Shown piece after piece: positions 9,142-17,802 of a stretch of 64,000 bases of DNA. The notes under the pieces were generated by a model. The model saw only the letters and a program-made list of their open reading frames with translations, had not been told where the DNA came from and ran no database searches. Each line of letters opens with the position of its first letter. Positions within the stretch are counted from its first letter, which is position 1. Source of the DNA: Acidobacteriota bacterium (GTDB taxonomy: Bacteria; Acidobacteriota; Terriglobia; Terriglobales; Acidobacteriaceae); NCBI GenBank assembly GCA_021846275.1, contig JAJZBZ010000001.1:620001-684000 (forward strand), read 5' to 3'. The translations under genes were made by a program, and so were the position numbers.

Positions 9142-10011
9142 CTATGCGGATACGATTGTCTTGAACGAAATTGCTGTTTTCCTGTATTGGCCCGGCGTCA
9201 CGCCGGTCATGCGCTTGAAGTGGCGCGTGAAATGGCTCTGGTCCGCAAAGCCGGTGAAGGCCGAGACATCGGCGATGCTGGAGCCGGAGCGCAGCATTGC
9301 CCGGGCGCGGTGAACGCGCACCTGTTCCAGATAGAGATGCGGCGGCATGCCCGTGGCATTGCGAAAGACGCGCAGCAGGTGAAAGGCGCTCAGTCCGGTC
9401 AAATGCACCAGTTCATCGAGCGTAACGTTTTCCATGTACCGCTCTTCCAGATAGCGCCTGACCTTGCGCACCGCGCCCGGTTCGTTGCCCGCAGCGGCGG
9501 CGGAGGGGCGGTCGTCGGCGTGGCGGGCGGCCAGGTGAGCCAGCGCCAGCAGGAAGCGCGACTCGCGCTCCAGCACAATCGGCTCGGCCTCCAGGCAGCA
9601 GTGAAGCCGACGCAGAGCGTCGAAGAGGGATTCGTCGTGGATGATCGGCTGAGCAAAAAAGGGAATGTCCCGCTGCGCGCCGGAAAACTCCGAGACCGCG
9701 CGTTGCAGGATTGCCGGATCAAAGTAAAACATCCGAAAGCGCCAGCCTTCCTTGGTTGCGCCTTCGCCGGTGTGTACCTCGCCGGGATTGAAAACAACAA
9801 TGCTGCCGCCGGGAGCGGTGTGGCGCGCCGCGTGATAGTGAAAGGCTTCGACGCCCTCTTCGATCACGCCAATGGCGAATCCGTCGTGGGTGTGGCGGGC
9901 AAAGGTGTGGGAGATATAACGCGCGTGGAGCAACTCCACGTCGCCAATGTCTTCGGCGCGCCAGATGCGTGCGGACTCACCCTCGGCGAGGGATAGACAA
10001 TCACAATCCAT
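9142..10011 (-). CDS. AraC-family transcriptional regulator with N-terminal cupin
   Basis: A 289-residue regulator. An AraC-type cupin sensor occupies about residues 15-165 (RHTHDGFAIGVIEEG, VVFNPGEVHTGEG) and a double helix-turn-helix the last 100 residues (LTGLSAFHLLRVFRNATGMPPHLYLEQVRVHRA, SAFTGFADQSHFTRHFKRMTGVTPGQYR). The start ATG at 10011 is the first that makes biological sense; the frame is open to 10152 but that part is not AraC-like. It ends 66 bases before the persulfide dioxygenase start on the same strand, so it is a candidate regulator of that operon. It has cysteines at residues 3 and 5 (MDCDC) and a Cys-Cys pair in RLHCCLEAE, which invites a thiol or persulfide sensing role; that is inference. 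Confidence 0.88.
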   Translation of the reverse strand: MDCDCLSLAEGESARIWRAEDIGDVELLHARYISHTFARHTHDGFAIGVIEEGVEAFHYHAARHTAPGGSIVVFNPGEVHTGEGATKEGWRFRMFYFDPAILQRAVSEFSGAQRDIPFFAQPIIHDESLFDALRRLHCCLEAEPIVLERESRFLLALAHLAARHADDRPSAAAAGNEPGAVRKVRRYLEERYMENVTLDELVHLTGLSAFHLLRVFRNATGMPPHLYLEQVRVHRARAMLRSGSSIADVSAFTGFADQSHFTRHFKRMTGVTPGQYRKTAISFKTIVSA

Positions 10012-10311
10012 AAATCTGACCCGCAATCCGCATGGAGTGGCAGCTGATAAACGGCCGCAATCGGGAAGTATTCCACGCGAATTACCCTTACAGCATGGCA
10101 CGCCGGGCGGGAATTTGCACGGAAAAAGCCGCGAAACTGCGCCGCAAAACAACCTTTTGGTTGCGCCGGATCAAATTCCGAAACGGCTCTGGCAGCGCCG
10201 GAAGCAGCCAGTGGAACTGTGGGAAAATGCTATACTTCTGAAGGCGAAGGCAGTTGCTTCAGAACTCCGCTGTGCAACTCCGCTGAACGATTCTGCAAGC
10301 TGAGGTTTCCT
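10012..10311. other. Divergent intergenic region, AraC regulator / yebC
   Basis: This 300-base gap separates the minus-strand AraC gene from plus-strand yebC. It should contain both promoters. Apart from an extended -10-like element for yebC at 10228-10236 I see no clear structure and no additional gene. Confidence 0.6.
10228..10236 (+). promoter_or_regulatory. Extended -10 promoter element for yebC
   Basis: TGC followed by TATACT fits a TGn-extended -10 box of a housekeeping sigma factor. It lies about 76 bases before the yebC start. I see no good -35 hexamer at 16-18 bases, which is tolerated for extended -10 promoters. A motif match only. Confidence 0.4.
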
Positions 10312-11061
<750 letters not shown>

Positions 11062-11094
11062 AAAGGCAGTTACGCCGATTGAGGCTGGAAGATC

Positions 11095-11119
11095 AGGCCG
11101 CCGGTCGAGGCGGCCTTTT
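11095..11119 (+). terminator. Intrinsic terminator after yebC
   Basis: GGCCGCC (11096-11102) pairs with GGCGGCC (11109-11115) across a six-base loop and is followed by TTTT. The A at 11095 can pair with the first T. It lies 33 bases after the yebC stop. Confidence 0.85.
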
Positions 11120-11159
11120 CCGTGGTCGTCAGTGGAGTGAAAATTTACAGGGTCATGAG

Positions 11160-11885
11160 GTGGCGGTTTTGAATCGAAGGAGAAACGCGGTGCTGGCACT
11201 GGCTGGTGCCTGCTGTCTGGCAAGCGCCGTTGCGGCTCATGCGCAGGCGGCGGCAAAAGACAACACGCTGGACTGGGCGGGCGATGTGCGCACGCACGAA
11301 CGCTGGGAGTTCGGCCCGTTGTTGAACGGCGGCAACGGCCTGTACGGCCACGCGAGTTATCACTTTGTGTGGGCGGGCGTTCAGGCGGGCAAGGTGCTCA
11401 CGCCGATCATTCATGCGGGGCCGTTGAGCGGCCAGTTTGAGTTTGGCGTGGAGATCCTGCCCTACTGGCAGGCGATTACGCCGGCACCCTACTCGCAGAC
11501 GGTAATCAGCAACGGCCAGCCGGTCGTGCAGAACTACGGCGGAGGCGTTTTCACCGGCGTCAGCATCGAGCCGGTGATCTTTCGCTGGAATTTTCTCACG
11601 CGCTCACGTCGGATCCAGCCGTGGTTCCAGGCTGCCGGCGGGTCGGTCTATACGACGCACAAATTTCCCCCGACCCTGCTGGTGCCGCATGGCACGCCGG
11701 GCGGAACGTCGGTCTTCAATTTTTCCCCGCAGGGCGGCATCGGGTTTCATTACTTTCTTCGCCAGGGACGGTCTTTTGATGTGGGCCTGAACGCGGTGCA
11801 TATTTCCTCGGCCTCGCTGGGTGACAAAAATCCCGGCGTGAACTCCAGCCTGCAACTGCAGATTGGATATACGTGGTGGAAGTAG
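11160..11885 (+). CDS. PagL-like lipid A 3-O-deacylase / acyloxyacyl hydrolase family outer-membrane protein
   Basis: About 241 residues with a signal peptide (RRRN, hydrophobic core, AHAQA) followed by a small predicted beta-barrel. The C-terminal region with NAVHISSASLGDKNPGVNSS resembles PagL-type acyloxyacyl hydrolases, which remove the 3-O-acyl chain of lipid A; the His-x-Ser pair is present, but the position 14 residues after the His, where PagL has Glu, is Asn here. Start choice is uncertain: GTG at 11160 gives a proper basic n-region, while GTG at 11190 has a much stronger AAGGAG site but loses the positive charges. The stop at 11885 lies 2 bases before the next gene, suggesting translational coupling. 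Catalytic activity is unproven. Confidence 0.7.
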   Translation: MAVLNRRRNAVLALAGACCLASAVAAHAQAAAKDNTLDWAGDVRTHERWEFGPLLNGGNGLYGHASYHFVWAGVQAGKVLTPIIHAGPLSGQFEFGVEILPYWQAITPAPYSQTVISNGQPVVQNYGGGVFTGVSIEPVIFRWNFLTRSRRIQPWFQAAGGSVYTTHKFPPTLLVPHGTPGGTSVFNFSPQGGIGFHYFLRQGRSFDVGLNAVHISSASLGDKNPGVNSSLQLQIGYTWWK

Positions 11886-11887
11886 CG

Positions 11888-12835
11888 ATGACGGATGCGG
11901 TGGTCGAGTGCGTGCCCAATTTCTCCGAGGGCAGGGATGAGGACGTTGTGCGCGCGATCGTGAGCGCGATGCGCGTGGACGGCGTGAGGCTGCTGGACTG
12001 GTCGATGGATGCCGACCACAATCGCTCCGTGGTCACGGTGGCCGGGGAGCCACATGCGGTGGTCGAGTCGGCCGTGCGCGGCGTCGGTCGCGCTGCGGAA
12101 CTGATCGACCTCACGCGGCAGCAGGGTGTCCATCCACGAATGGGTGCGGCGGACGTGGTCCCGTTTGTGCCGGTGCGGGGGATAACGCTGGAGCAGTGCG
12201 CGCTGCTGGCGCGGCAGGCCGGCGCTGAGATATGGCGTCGCCATGCGGTGCCGGTCTACTACTACGGCGCGGCGGCTTCGCGGCCGGATCGGGCAAATCT
12301 GGAGGACGTGCGGCGCGGGCAGTTCGAGGAGCTGCGCGAGCTGGTGCTGCGGGATCACGCGCGCTGCCCGGATCAGGGTGGTCCGGAGCTGCACGCGACG
12401 GCTGGAGCAAGCGCGGTGGGTGCGCGACGGTTTCTGGTGGCGTTTAACATTTACTTCGACACGCAGGACGTATCGGTTGTGCGCCAGATGGCAAAGCGGA
12501 TTCGCGCCTCATCCGGCGGATTGCCGGGTGTGAAGGCGATGGGCGTGATCGTGCGCGGGCAGGCCCAGCTCTCGATGAACATTACGGATTTGCATGCGGT
12601 TTCGATCTCGGCGGCCTATGAAAAGGCCGCTGAACTGGCCATGCAACAGCGGGTAGGGCTGGTGCGCACGGAGTTGATTGGCCTGCTGCCGGAACACGCC
12701 TATGAGCGCGACAGCGAGTGGATGCGTCTAAGTATTGAGTTCGATCCGGAGATAAAGGTAATCGAACGCAGGTTGAAGTCCCCGATGGAGTGGCCTGAGG
12801 AAATGACTGTATCCGGCATCGTCGGCAAAAGATGA
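11888..12835 (+). CDS. Glutamate formimidoyltransferase (FtcD N-terminal type)
   Basis: A 315-residue single-domain enzyme that moves the formimino group from N-formimino-L-glutamate to tetrahydrofolate, the folate-linked last step of histidine degradation. CVPNFSEGRD opens the protein and the catalytic His82 in GVHPRMGAADVVPFVPV aligns exactly with the His known from the mammalian enzyme. GLPGVKAMGV and LSMNITD are also present. There is no cyclodeaminase domain, in contrast to the bifunctional animal protein. The ATG at 11888 is preceded by GGAAG and nearly abuts the stop of the PagL-like gene. Another formiminoglutamate-consuming enzyme (HutF) is encoded 21 kb away, so two fates for the same intermediate seem available. 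Confidence 0.92.
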   Translation: MTDAVVECVPNFSEGRDEDVVRAIVSAMRVDGVRLLDWSMDADHNRSVVTVAGEPHAVVESAVRGVGRAAELIDLTRQQGVHPRMGAADVVPFVPVRGITLEQCALLARQAGAEIWRRHAVPVYYYGAAASRPDRANLEDVRRGQFEELRELVLRDHARCPDQGGPELHATAGASAVGARRFLVAFNIYFDTQDVSVVRQMAKRIRASSGGLPGVKAMGVIVRGQAQLSMNITDLHAVSISAAYEKAAELAMQQRVGLVRTELIGLLPEHAYERDSEWMRLSIEFDPEIKVIERRLKSPMEWPEEMTVSGIVGKR

Positions 12836-12892
12836 ATCTCTTGCTCGTGTGCCACCCGTGCATGCGGCGTGAAAATGAAGGAGAACGAAAGA

Positions 12893-13852
12893 GTGAGACA
12901 GATGAAATGGTTTGCGGTGCTGGCGCTGGTGTGCGCAATGAGCAGCGGGTTTGCCGCGCAGTTGTCCTCGGATGCAAGGTCGGCGATTCCCTATGACGTG
13001 CAGCAGATGGTGGTCGTGGACTATCGCGTCATGCAGAACTCGCCCGTGGCGATGCAACTGCGAAGCCAGGTGATGCCGCCGGAGCTGAAACGGCTCGAAG
13101 ACACGCTGCAAAAAGCCGGGCTGAACGACAACAACGACCTGGACCAGCTTGCCTTCATTCTCTATCGCACCAAGCCCGGTTCCGACGATGTGGAGACCGT
13201 GGGCGTCGCGCAGGGGCAGTTTCCCGTGCAGGATGTGATTGCCAACTTCAACAAGAAGCACATGAAGGCCACGAAGCTGCGCACGACGACGATCTATCCG
13301 CTGGGAGCTTCCGGCATGAGCGTGGTCTTTCTGGATGAATCGACGATGGTCTTCGGCACGCTGGAGTCCGTGAAAGCGGCCATCAATGTGCGTGACGGCA
13401 TGGCGCAGGGTTTCCTGAGCAACAACCAGATGATGGGCGAGATGCAGAGCGTGGACAGCTCGCCGCTGTGGAGCATTCTGGACCAGAAGGGCACGCAGAC
13501 GATGATGAAGCAGTTAATGAGCCAGATGGGCCAGATGGCCGGCTCCGTGACGGACTTCAGTTCTGTGAAAAATCTTCTGCTCGGCAGCTACTACTCGATG
13601 GACTTCCAGCACGGCGTGCGCTTTGACCTGAACGTGCAGTCGAGCGACAACTTCGCCGCTGCAACGATCTCCTCGCTGCTGAACGCCGCGGTCCTCTACA
13701 AGAAGATGAGCGGAACCGACAGCGAAAAACTGGCCATGAATGACGCCGCCGTCAGTTCCAGCGGCGGAATGCTGAGCATCCACTTCGGCGCGAGCGATGA
13801 TGATTTTCAGGCGCTCCTGAAGTCGGACATGTTCAAGAGCATGGTTCACTGA
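12893..13852 (+). CDS. Secreted protein of unknown function
   Basis: About 319 residues. A short basic n-region (RQMK), a hydrophobic core (WFAVLALVCAMSSG) and AAQ suggest Sec export. I do not recognise the mature part. It is rich in Met, Gln and Ser (for example MMKQLMSQMGQMAG at about residues 203-216), contains no Cys after the signal, and ends in an amphipathic segment. I chose GTG at 12893 because AAGGAG lies nine bases upstream; ATG at 12902 or starts at 12869/12875 are alternatives. It follows the formimidoyltransferase by 57 bases on the same strand but nothing links the functions. The overall pattern of mixed alpha/beta with two related halves (YPLGASGMSVVFLDESTMVFGTLESVKAAI) may repay structure prediction. 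Confidence 0.75.
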   Translation: MRQMKWFAVLALVCAMSSGFAAQLSSDARSAIPYDVQQMVVVDYRVMQNSPVAMQLRSQVMPPELKRLEDTLQKAGLNDNNDLDQLAFILYRTKPGSDDVETVGVAQGQFPVQDVIANFNKKHMKATKLRTTTIYPLGASGMSVVFLDESTMVFGTLESVKAAINVRDGMAQGFLSNNQMMGEMQSVDSSPLWSILDQKGTQTMMKQLMSQMGQMAGSVTDFSSVKNLLLGSYYSMDFQHGVRFDLNVQSSDNFAAATISSLLNAAVLYKKMSGTDSEKLAMNDAAVSSSGGMLSIHFGASDDDFQALLKSDMFKSMVH

Positions 13853-13879
13853 TCTGAGTCCCGCCGCCGATCGCGCGCA

Positions 13880-15892
13880 TCAGTCTCCCGGCTGCATCTC
13901 ACGGGCGTCGGAGGACTTCGTCAAAGGCGCGCTGGCTTTGGCCGGATGCCGACTCATTTGCGGCTCACCCCGATTCAGCGCAAGACCGTTTTTTGTCTCC
14001 TGATCCTGAGTGTCATTCTGCTCCGTCGGCGCAGGCTCCGGTTGCCCGGGCATTGAGGCTGCCGATTGGATTGATGGCAGATACGGTCCGTTGAATCGGC
14101 AGACCCGATCCCGACCCTTGCTCTTTGCGTCGTAGAGAGCCTGGTCAGCGCGCGCCGTCAGTTCCAGCGCCGTCGCGCCCGGTCGCGGCACCATCGTGGC
14201 GCAGCCGATGGAGACGGTGACATGCCCGGTATCCACAGCCGGATGCGGCAGCCTGCGCCTGCGCACGGCTTCGCAAATATCCTCGGCAATGTCCATGGCT
14301 CCGGCGCTGTCGGTGCCGGGCAGAATCACGGCGAACTCTTCGCCGCCATAGCGGGCAATCAGATCGGCTGGCCGCTGCACCACGTCCAGCGCGGATTCGG
14401 CAATCTGGCGCAGGCAACTGTCTCCGCGCAGGTGGCCCAGCGTGTCGTTGTAGAGCTTGAATCGATCCACGTCGAGAAAGAGCAGCGAGAGCGGTGTGCC
14501 GTCGCGCAGATTGCGCCGCCATTCGCTGGCCAGCGCCTCGTCAAATCGTCGGCGATTGGCCACGCCCGTCAGGGCATCGACGGTGACCAGTCCCTCCATC
14601 GTGTGATAAGCGGCCTGCAGTTTTTCCTCGGCCAGCTTACGGTCGTGAATGTCGCGCACCACGTTCAGAATGCCCAGCGGCCTGCCACTGCGTTCGTCGC
14701 GATAGACGCGCACGCTTGCCTCGACCCAGAAATAGTTCCCGTCCTTTCTGCGCACACGATATTCGCAGGTGCCGCCATCGGCTCCGTTGCCAAGCTGCTC
14801 AAACGTTGCGTCGATGACTGCCACATCGTCCGCATGAACGATGTCATGGAATGTCTTATCCAGCAAATCTTCCGGCTGCCAGCCGGTCATCGCTTCCACG
14901 CTGCTGGAAATCCACTTCCTGCGACCTGTCATATCCGCGTAGATGATGACATCGCGCGAGGTTTCCGTGAGCAGTCGATGCATCAAAGCGGTACGTTTCA
15001 GCTCATGACGGGTTCGTCGCAGTTTATCGAGCGGAATGGAAAGTGCATAGACAACGAACAACTGAGAGGCCAGATAAAGCTGAAAGAAAATCGCACGCTG
15101 ATAGGGTTCCAACAGCGGGTTCAGGGCGATGGGTCCGCGACCGTGTACGGTAGTCCAGCCGCCAAATGCAGCCGAAAAAAGCACGCACGCCGAGGCCCAG
15201 CCCACTCCCAGTTCGAGGGTGATGACGACGAGCAGCGGAAAAGTGAGATAAAGCGTCGGTATGTGCGCGAGTGTAAAGATGCCCACAGTGACGAGCGGAA
15301 AGGATGCCAGAACAAACCAGCGACGGCCCACCCGACGCCTGCGTCGGGGGCGTGTGCGCAGGATGGCGACTACTGCGGGCGTCACGCAGAAGATGCCCAG
15401 GCATCCGCCGAGAAACCACTGCGCGACGCTGGGCCAGAACGGCTGCTCGTGCAGCAGCGCATTGTGCGCCCCGTTGAGCAGCGCGGAAACAAGCTGGCCC
15501 GGCACGCAGACAAAAGCGACAAAGCGACCCAGGTAGCCCAGCCGCGCAATTTCCGGCAGAATGGTGGATTTTGGCCGCAGCAACTGCGCAGGCAACCACA
15601 CTTCCAGCAGGTTCAGTGCATTGAAGAAAAGATTGCGAGTCACCGTCTCATGAATCAGCGCGCTGCCCACGAACATGCCTGCGAAACCAGCCAGCAGATA
15701 CCATCGCCAGCACCAGCGTGGAACCAAAAGCAGCACGGCAAGCAAAATTCCGTCAGCAAACCAGATCACATCAAAGCCAGGCCGATCGGCGGCGAAGTTA
15801 TGCGCAGAGACAATGGCAATCACCAGCATGCAGACCAGCGCCACCATGCGCAGCAGGGATCGGCTGCATCGGAATGCTCGGCTTGTAACCAT
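13880..15892 (-). CDS. Diguanylate cyclase: MASE1-type membrane sensor, PAS and GGDEF domains
   Basis: 670 residues. About eight membrane segments in residues 14-290 form a MASE1-like sensor, followed by a PAS/PAC unit (about 300-420, with EYRVRRKDGNYFWVEASV and GILNVVRDIHDRK) and a GGDEF domain (about 430-600). The active-site motif is GGEEF at 516-520 and an RxxD inhibitory site (Arg507-Asp510) sits the usual five residues before it, so it should be an active, product-inhibited c-di-GMP synthase. The C-terminal 60 residues are low-complexity. It is downstream of lpxD and a lipoprotein gene on the same strand but 261 bases away, so it likely has its own promoter. The input signal is unknown. 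Confidence 0.93.
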   Translation of the reverse strand: MVTSRAFRCSRSLLRMVALVCMLVIAIVSAHNFAADRPGFDVIWFADGILLAVLLLVPRWCWRWYLLAGFAGMFVGSALIHETVTRNLFFNALNLLEVWLPAQLLRPKSTILPEIARLGYLGRFVAFVCVPGQLVSALLNGAHNALLHEQPFWPSVAQWFLGGCLGIFCVTPAVVAILRTRPRRRRRVGRRWFVLASFPLVTVGIFTLAHIPTLYLTFPLLVVITLELGVGWASACVLFSAAFGGWTTVHGRGPIALNPLLEPYQRAIFFQLYLASQLFVVYALSIPLDKLRRTRHELKRTALMHRLLTETSRDVIIYADMTGRRKWISSSVEAMTGWQPEDLLDKTFHDIVHADDVAVIDATFEQLGNGADGGTCEYRVRRKDGNYFWVEASVRVYRDERSGRPLGILNVVRDIHDRKLAEEKLQAAYHTMEGLVTVDALTGVANRRRFDEALASEWRRNLRDGTPLSLLFLDVDRFKLYNDTLGHLRGDSCLRQIAESALDVVQRPADLIARYGGEEFAVILPGTDSAGAMDIAEDICEAVRRRRLPHPAVDTGHVTVSIGCATMVPRPGATALELTARADQALYDAKSKGRDRVCRFNGPYLPSIQSAASMPGQPEPAPTEQNDTQDQETKNGLALNRGEPQMSRHPAKASAPLTKSSDAREMQPGD

Positions 15893-16153
15893 CTTGTCCA
15901 GTGTGTCTTCCCTGGTTTCTTCCTGACCGAATGCTCAGCCGCTCGGAGTGCTCGCATGCAACTTCGGCAGTCGAACGAAACTATCAGGAACTACATCGGC
16001 TGGAACCCGAACAAGGTTCGCCTTTTCAGAAGAAAATACGAGAATCTTTTCGTCAACTCTAATCTTGCACGGTCAGTCAACGATATTTCCTGGAGTCATA
16101 TTTGGTGGGATCAAAGTGGATGGCACCGCAGGATGTTCCCGCGGCACACCTCG

Positions 16154-16537
16154 TCAATGTCCCATCGAAAACTGCGGCGCAAACTGAATCTTTTCCTGCG
16201 GCAACAGCGAAATCGTCAACTGCCCCTGCTCGTTGTCCCGCACGTCCGGACCAGCGGCATGGATCGTCTTGTCCATCGCGCCCAGGTACTGCGCGCTGAT
16301 CGGTCCGTGGCCGTTCACCTTCAGCCGATAGTGGTAGACCGCTCCGGGCGCGAGCAGGTTGATGCCGAAACTGGCAATGGGGTAATCGACCTCAATATCG
16401 CGCACCGGCGCGCCAGTCTGGTTCACGACGGTCACATTGATCCAGAAGGAACGGTACTCCTTGCAGCCGATGGCAACCAGCGCGGCAAGGAAAGCCACCG
16501 CTGCGAGAGCAGTTCTGGCGAGTGTGTGTGCTTTCAT
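16154..16537 (-). CDS. Small predicted lipoprotein of unknown function
   Basis: 127 residues. A hydrophobic leader ends in AIGC (Cys25), a lipobox-like site, followed by KEYRSFWINVTVVNQTGAPVRDIEVDYP, which reads like a small beta-sandwich (a conserved Asn/Gln-Thr-Gly turn typical of Ig-like modules). It is probably anchored in the membrane facing the periplasm. Its ATG overlaps the last four bases of lpxD (ATGA), so the two are translated together. The function is unknown; association with the outer membrane is inferred from lpxD coupling only. Confidence 0.75.
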   Translation of the reverse strand: MKAHTLARTALAAVAFLAALVAIGCKEYRSFWINVTVVNQTGAPVRDIEVDYPIASFGINLLAPGAVYHYRLKVNGHGPISAQYLGAMDKTIHAAGPDVRDNEQGQLTISLLPQEKIQFAPQFSMGH

Positions 16538-17589
16538 TCCGCGCCTCCGTTGGAGTGGTTTGCCGGCTCCCTGTTGATCGCAGCCGCCTCCATGCGTTTT
16601 TCCAGCGCGCTCAGCCGACGAGCCAGCTCCGGCAGCCGTTGAAAAAGGCTGACCGCGCGCAGCCAGAGCCGATTGTCAAAGGCGGGCGAGCCGGAGATCA
16701 TTTTGCCGGCCGGAACGTCATGCGAAACGCCGGACTGCGCGGTCAGAATGACGCTGTCGCCGAGTTCGCAGTGGCCGGCCACGCCTGCCTGTCCGGCCAG
16801 AATGGCGCTTGAGCCTACGACGGAGGAACCAGCCAGCCCAACCTGAGCGCAGAGCATCGTGTGGCTGCCGACGCGCGATCCGTGACCCACCTGAACAAGG
16901 TTGTCGATCTTGGTGCCGTCGCCGATAACAGTGCTGCCAACGCTCGAGCGATCCACGCAGGCGTTGGCCTGTATATCCACATGGGAGCCGATGCGCACCG
17001 GGCCGGTCTGCGGGATTTTCTGCCAGCGGCCCTGCTCGTCACGAGCAAAACCAAAGCCGTCCGCTCCGACGATGACGCCGTTTTCCAGCGTCACATGGTC
17101 CCCCAGTTCACAGCTCTCGCGGACCACCGCGTGAGCGTGCGCAAAGAAGTGAGCGCCGATCTTCGCGCGGTCATAAATCACAACATGGGGCAGAATAACC
17201 GCGCCAGGGCCGATCTCGACCTCTCTGCCAATGACGGCATAGGCTCCGATGTGCGCGTCCGCGGCGATTCTGGCCGTCGAGTCGATGACAGCTGTCGGGT
17301 GAATGCCCGGAGGATAAACAGGTGGCTGGTGAAAGATCGCAAGAGCCTGAGCGAAAGCCAGGTAGGGATTGGCCAGCCGCAGCGTGGGCGTGGCCAGGGA
17401 AGGGAACTCCGGCGTGACCAGTATGGCTCCGGCCTTTGTTGTGCGAGCCAGCGCGGCGTAGCGCGGGTTGGCCAAGAAAGTCAGGTCGGTCGGAGCAGCC
17501 TCTTCCAGCCCCTGCACTCCGAGAATCTCGACGGAGCCATCGCCATCGAGAGTTGCCTTCAGCCGCTCGGCCAGTTCCGCCAGAGTCAT
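16534..17589 (-). CDS. lpxD: UDP-3-O-acylglucosamine N-acyltransferase LpxD
   Basis: 351 residues, normal for LpxD, which adds the N-linked hydroxyacyl chain in the third step of lipid A synthesis. An N-terminal uridine-binding domain (about 1-100) is followed by a left-handed beta-helix of hexapeptide repeats and a C-terminal helix. The catalytic His236 lies in IDNLVQVGHGSRVG, followed by the AQVGLAGSS motif. The start ATG at 17589 gives the standard MTLAELAERL; no strong ribosome-binding site is seen. The gene is isolated from fabZ, lpxA and lpxB, and is coupled by an ATGA overlap to a lipoprotein gene. It supports a Gram-negative outer membrane with lipid A. Confidence 0.95.
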   Translation of the reverse strand: MTLAELAERLKATLDGDGSVEILGVQGLEEAAPTDLTFLANPRYAALARTTKAGAILVTPEFPSLATPTLRLANPYLAFAQALAIFHQPPVYPPGIHPTAVIDSTARIAADAHIGAYAVIGREVEIGPGAVILPHVVIYDRAKIGAHFFAHAHAVVRESCELGDHVTLENGVIVGADGFGFARDEQGRWQKIPQTGPVRIGSHVDIQANACVDRSSVGSTVIGDGTKIDNLVQVGHGSRVGSHTMLCAQVGLAGSSVVGSSAILAGQAGVAGHCELGDSVILTAQSGVSHDVPAGKMISGSPAFDNRLWLRAVSLFQRLPELARRLSALEKRMEAAAINREPANHSNGGAE

Positions 17590-17708
17590 GCACTGATTGT
17601 AGCGGACGACGGGCGGAGCGTGGCGCGGGCGCGATGGCGGTGTCTGTGGAGGCGCAAGCTATTGCCCGGCGCGGATTTACCCTAGCCAACGGGTTTCCGT
17701 TGTGTTAA

Positions 17709-17795
17709 CGTACTCTGGTTGCCCGGTCTTTTGGGGATTTGTTCAAGTGCTTTCCATTCAGCAGTTTAATGGAACACTCCTGTCAGGAGAGTACG
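17709..17795 (+). promoter_or_regulatory. Possible leader structure before the polymerase-like gene
   Basis: CGTACTCT (17709-17716) is repeated inverted as AGAGTACG (17788-17795), just ahead of the start at 17803. Inside the second arm region lies a palindrome CTCCTGTCAGGAG (17778-17790) that holds the AGGAG ribosome-binding sequence. Pairing would hide the ribosome-binding site. Visible complementarity only. Confidence 0.3.
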
Positions 17796-17802
17796 AGCCG
17801 AG

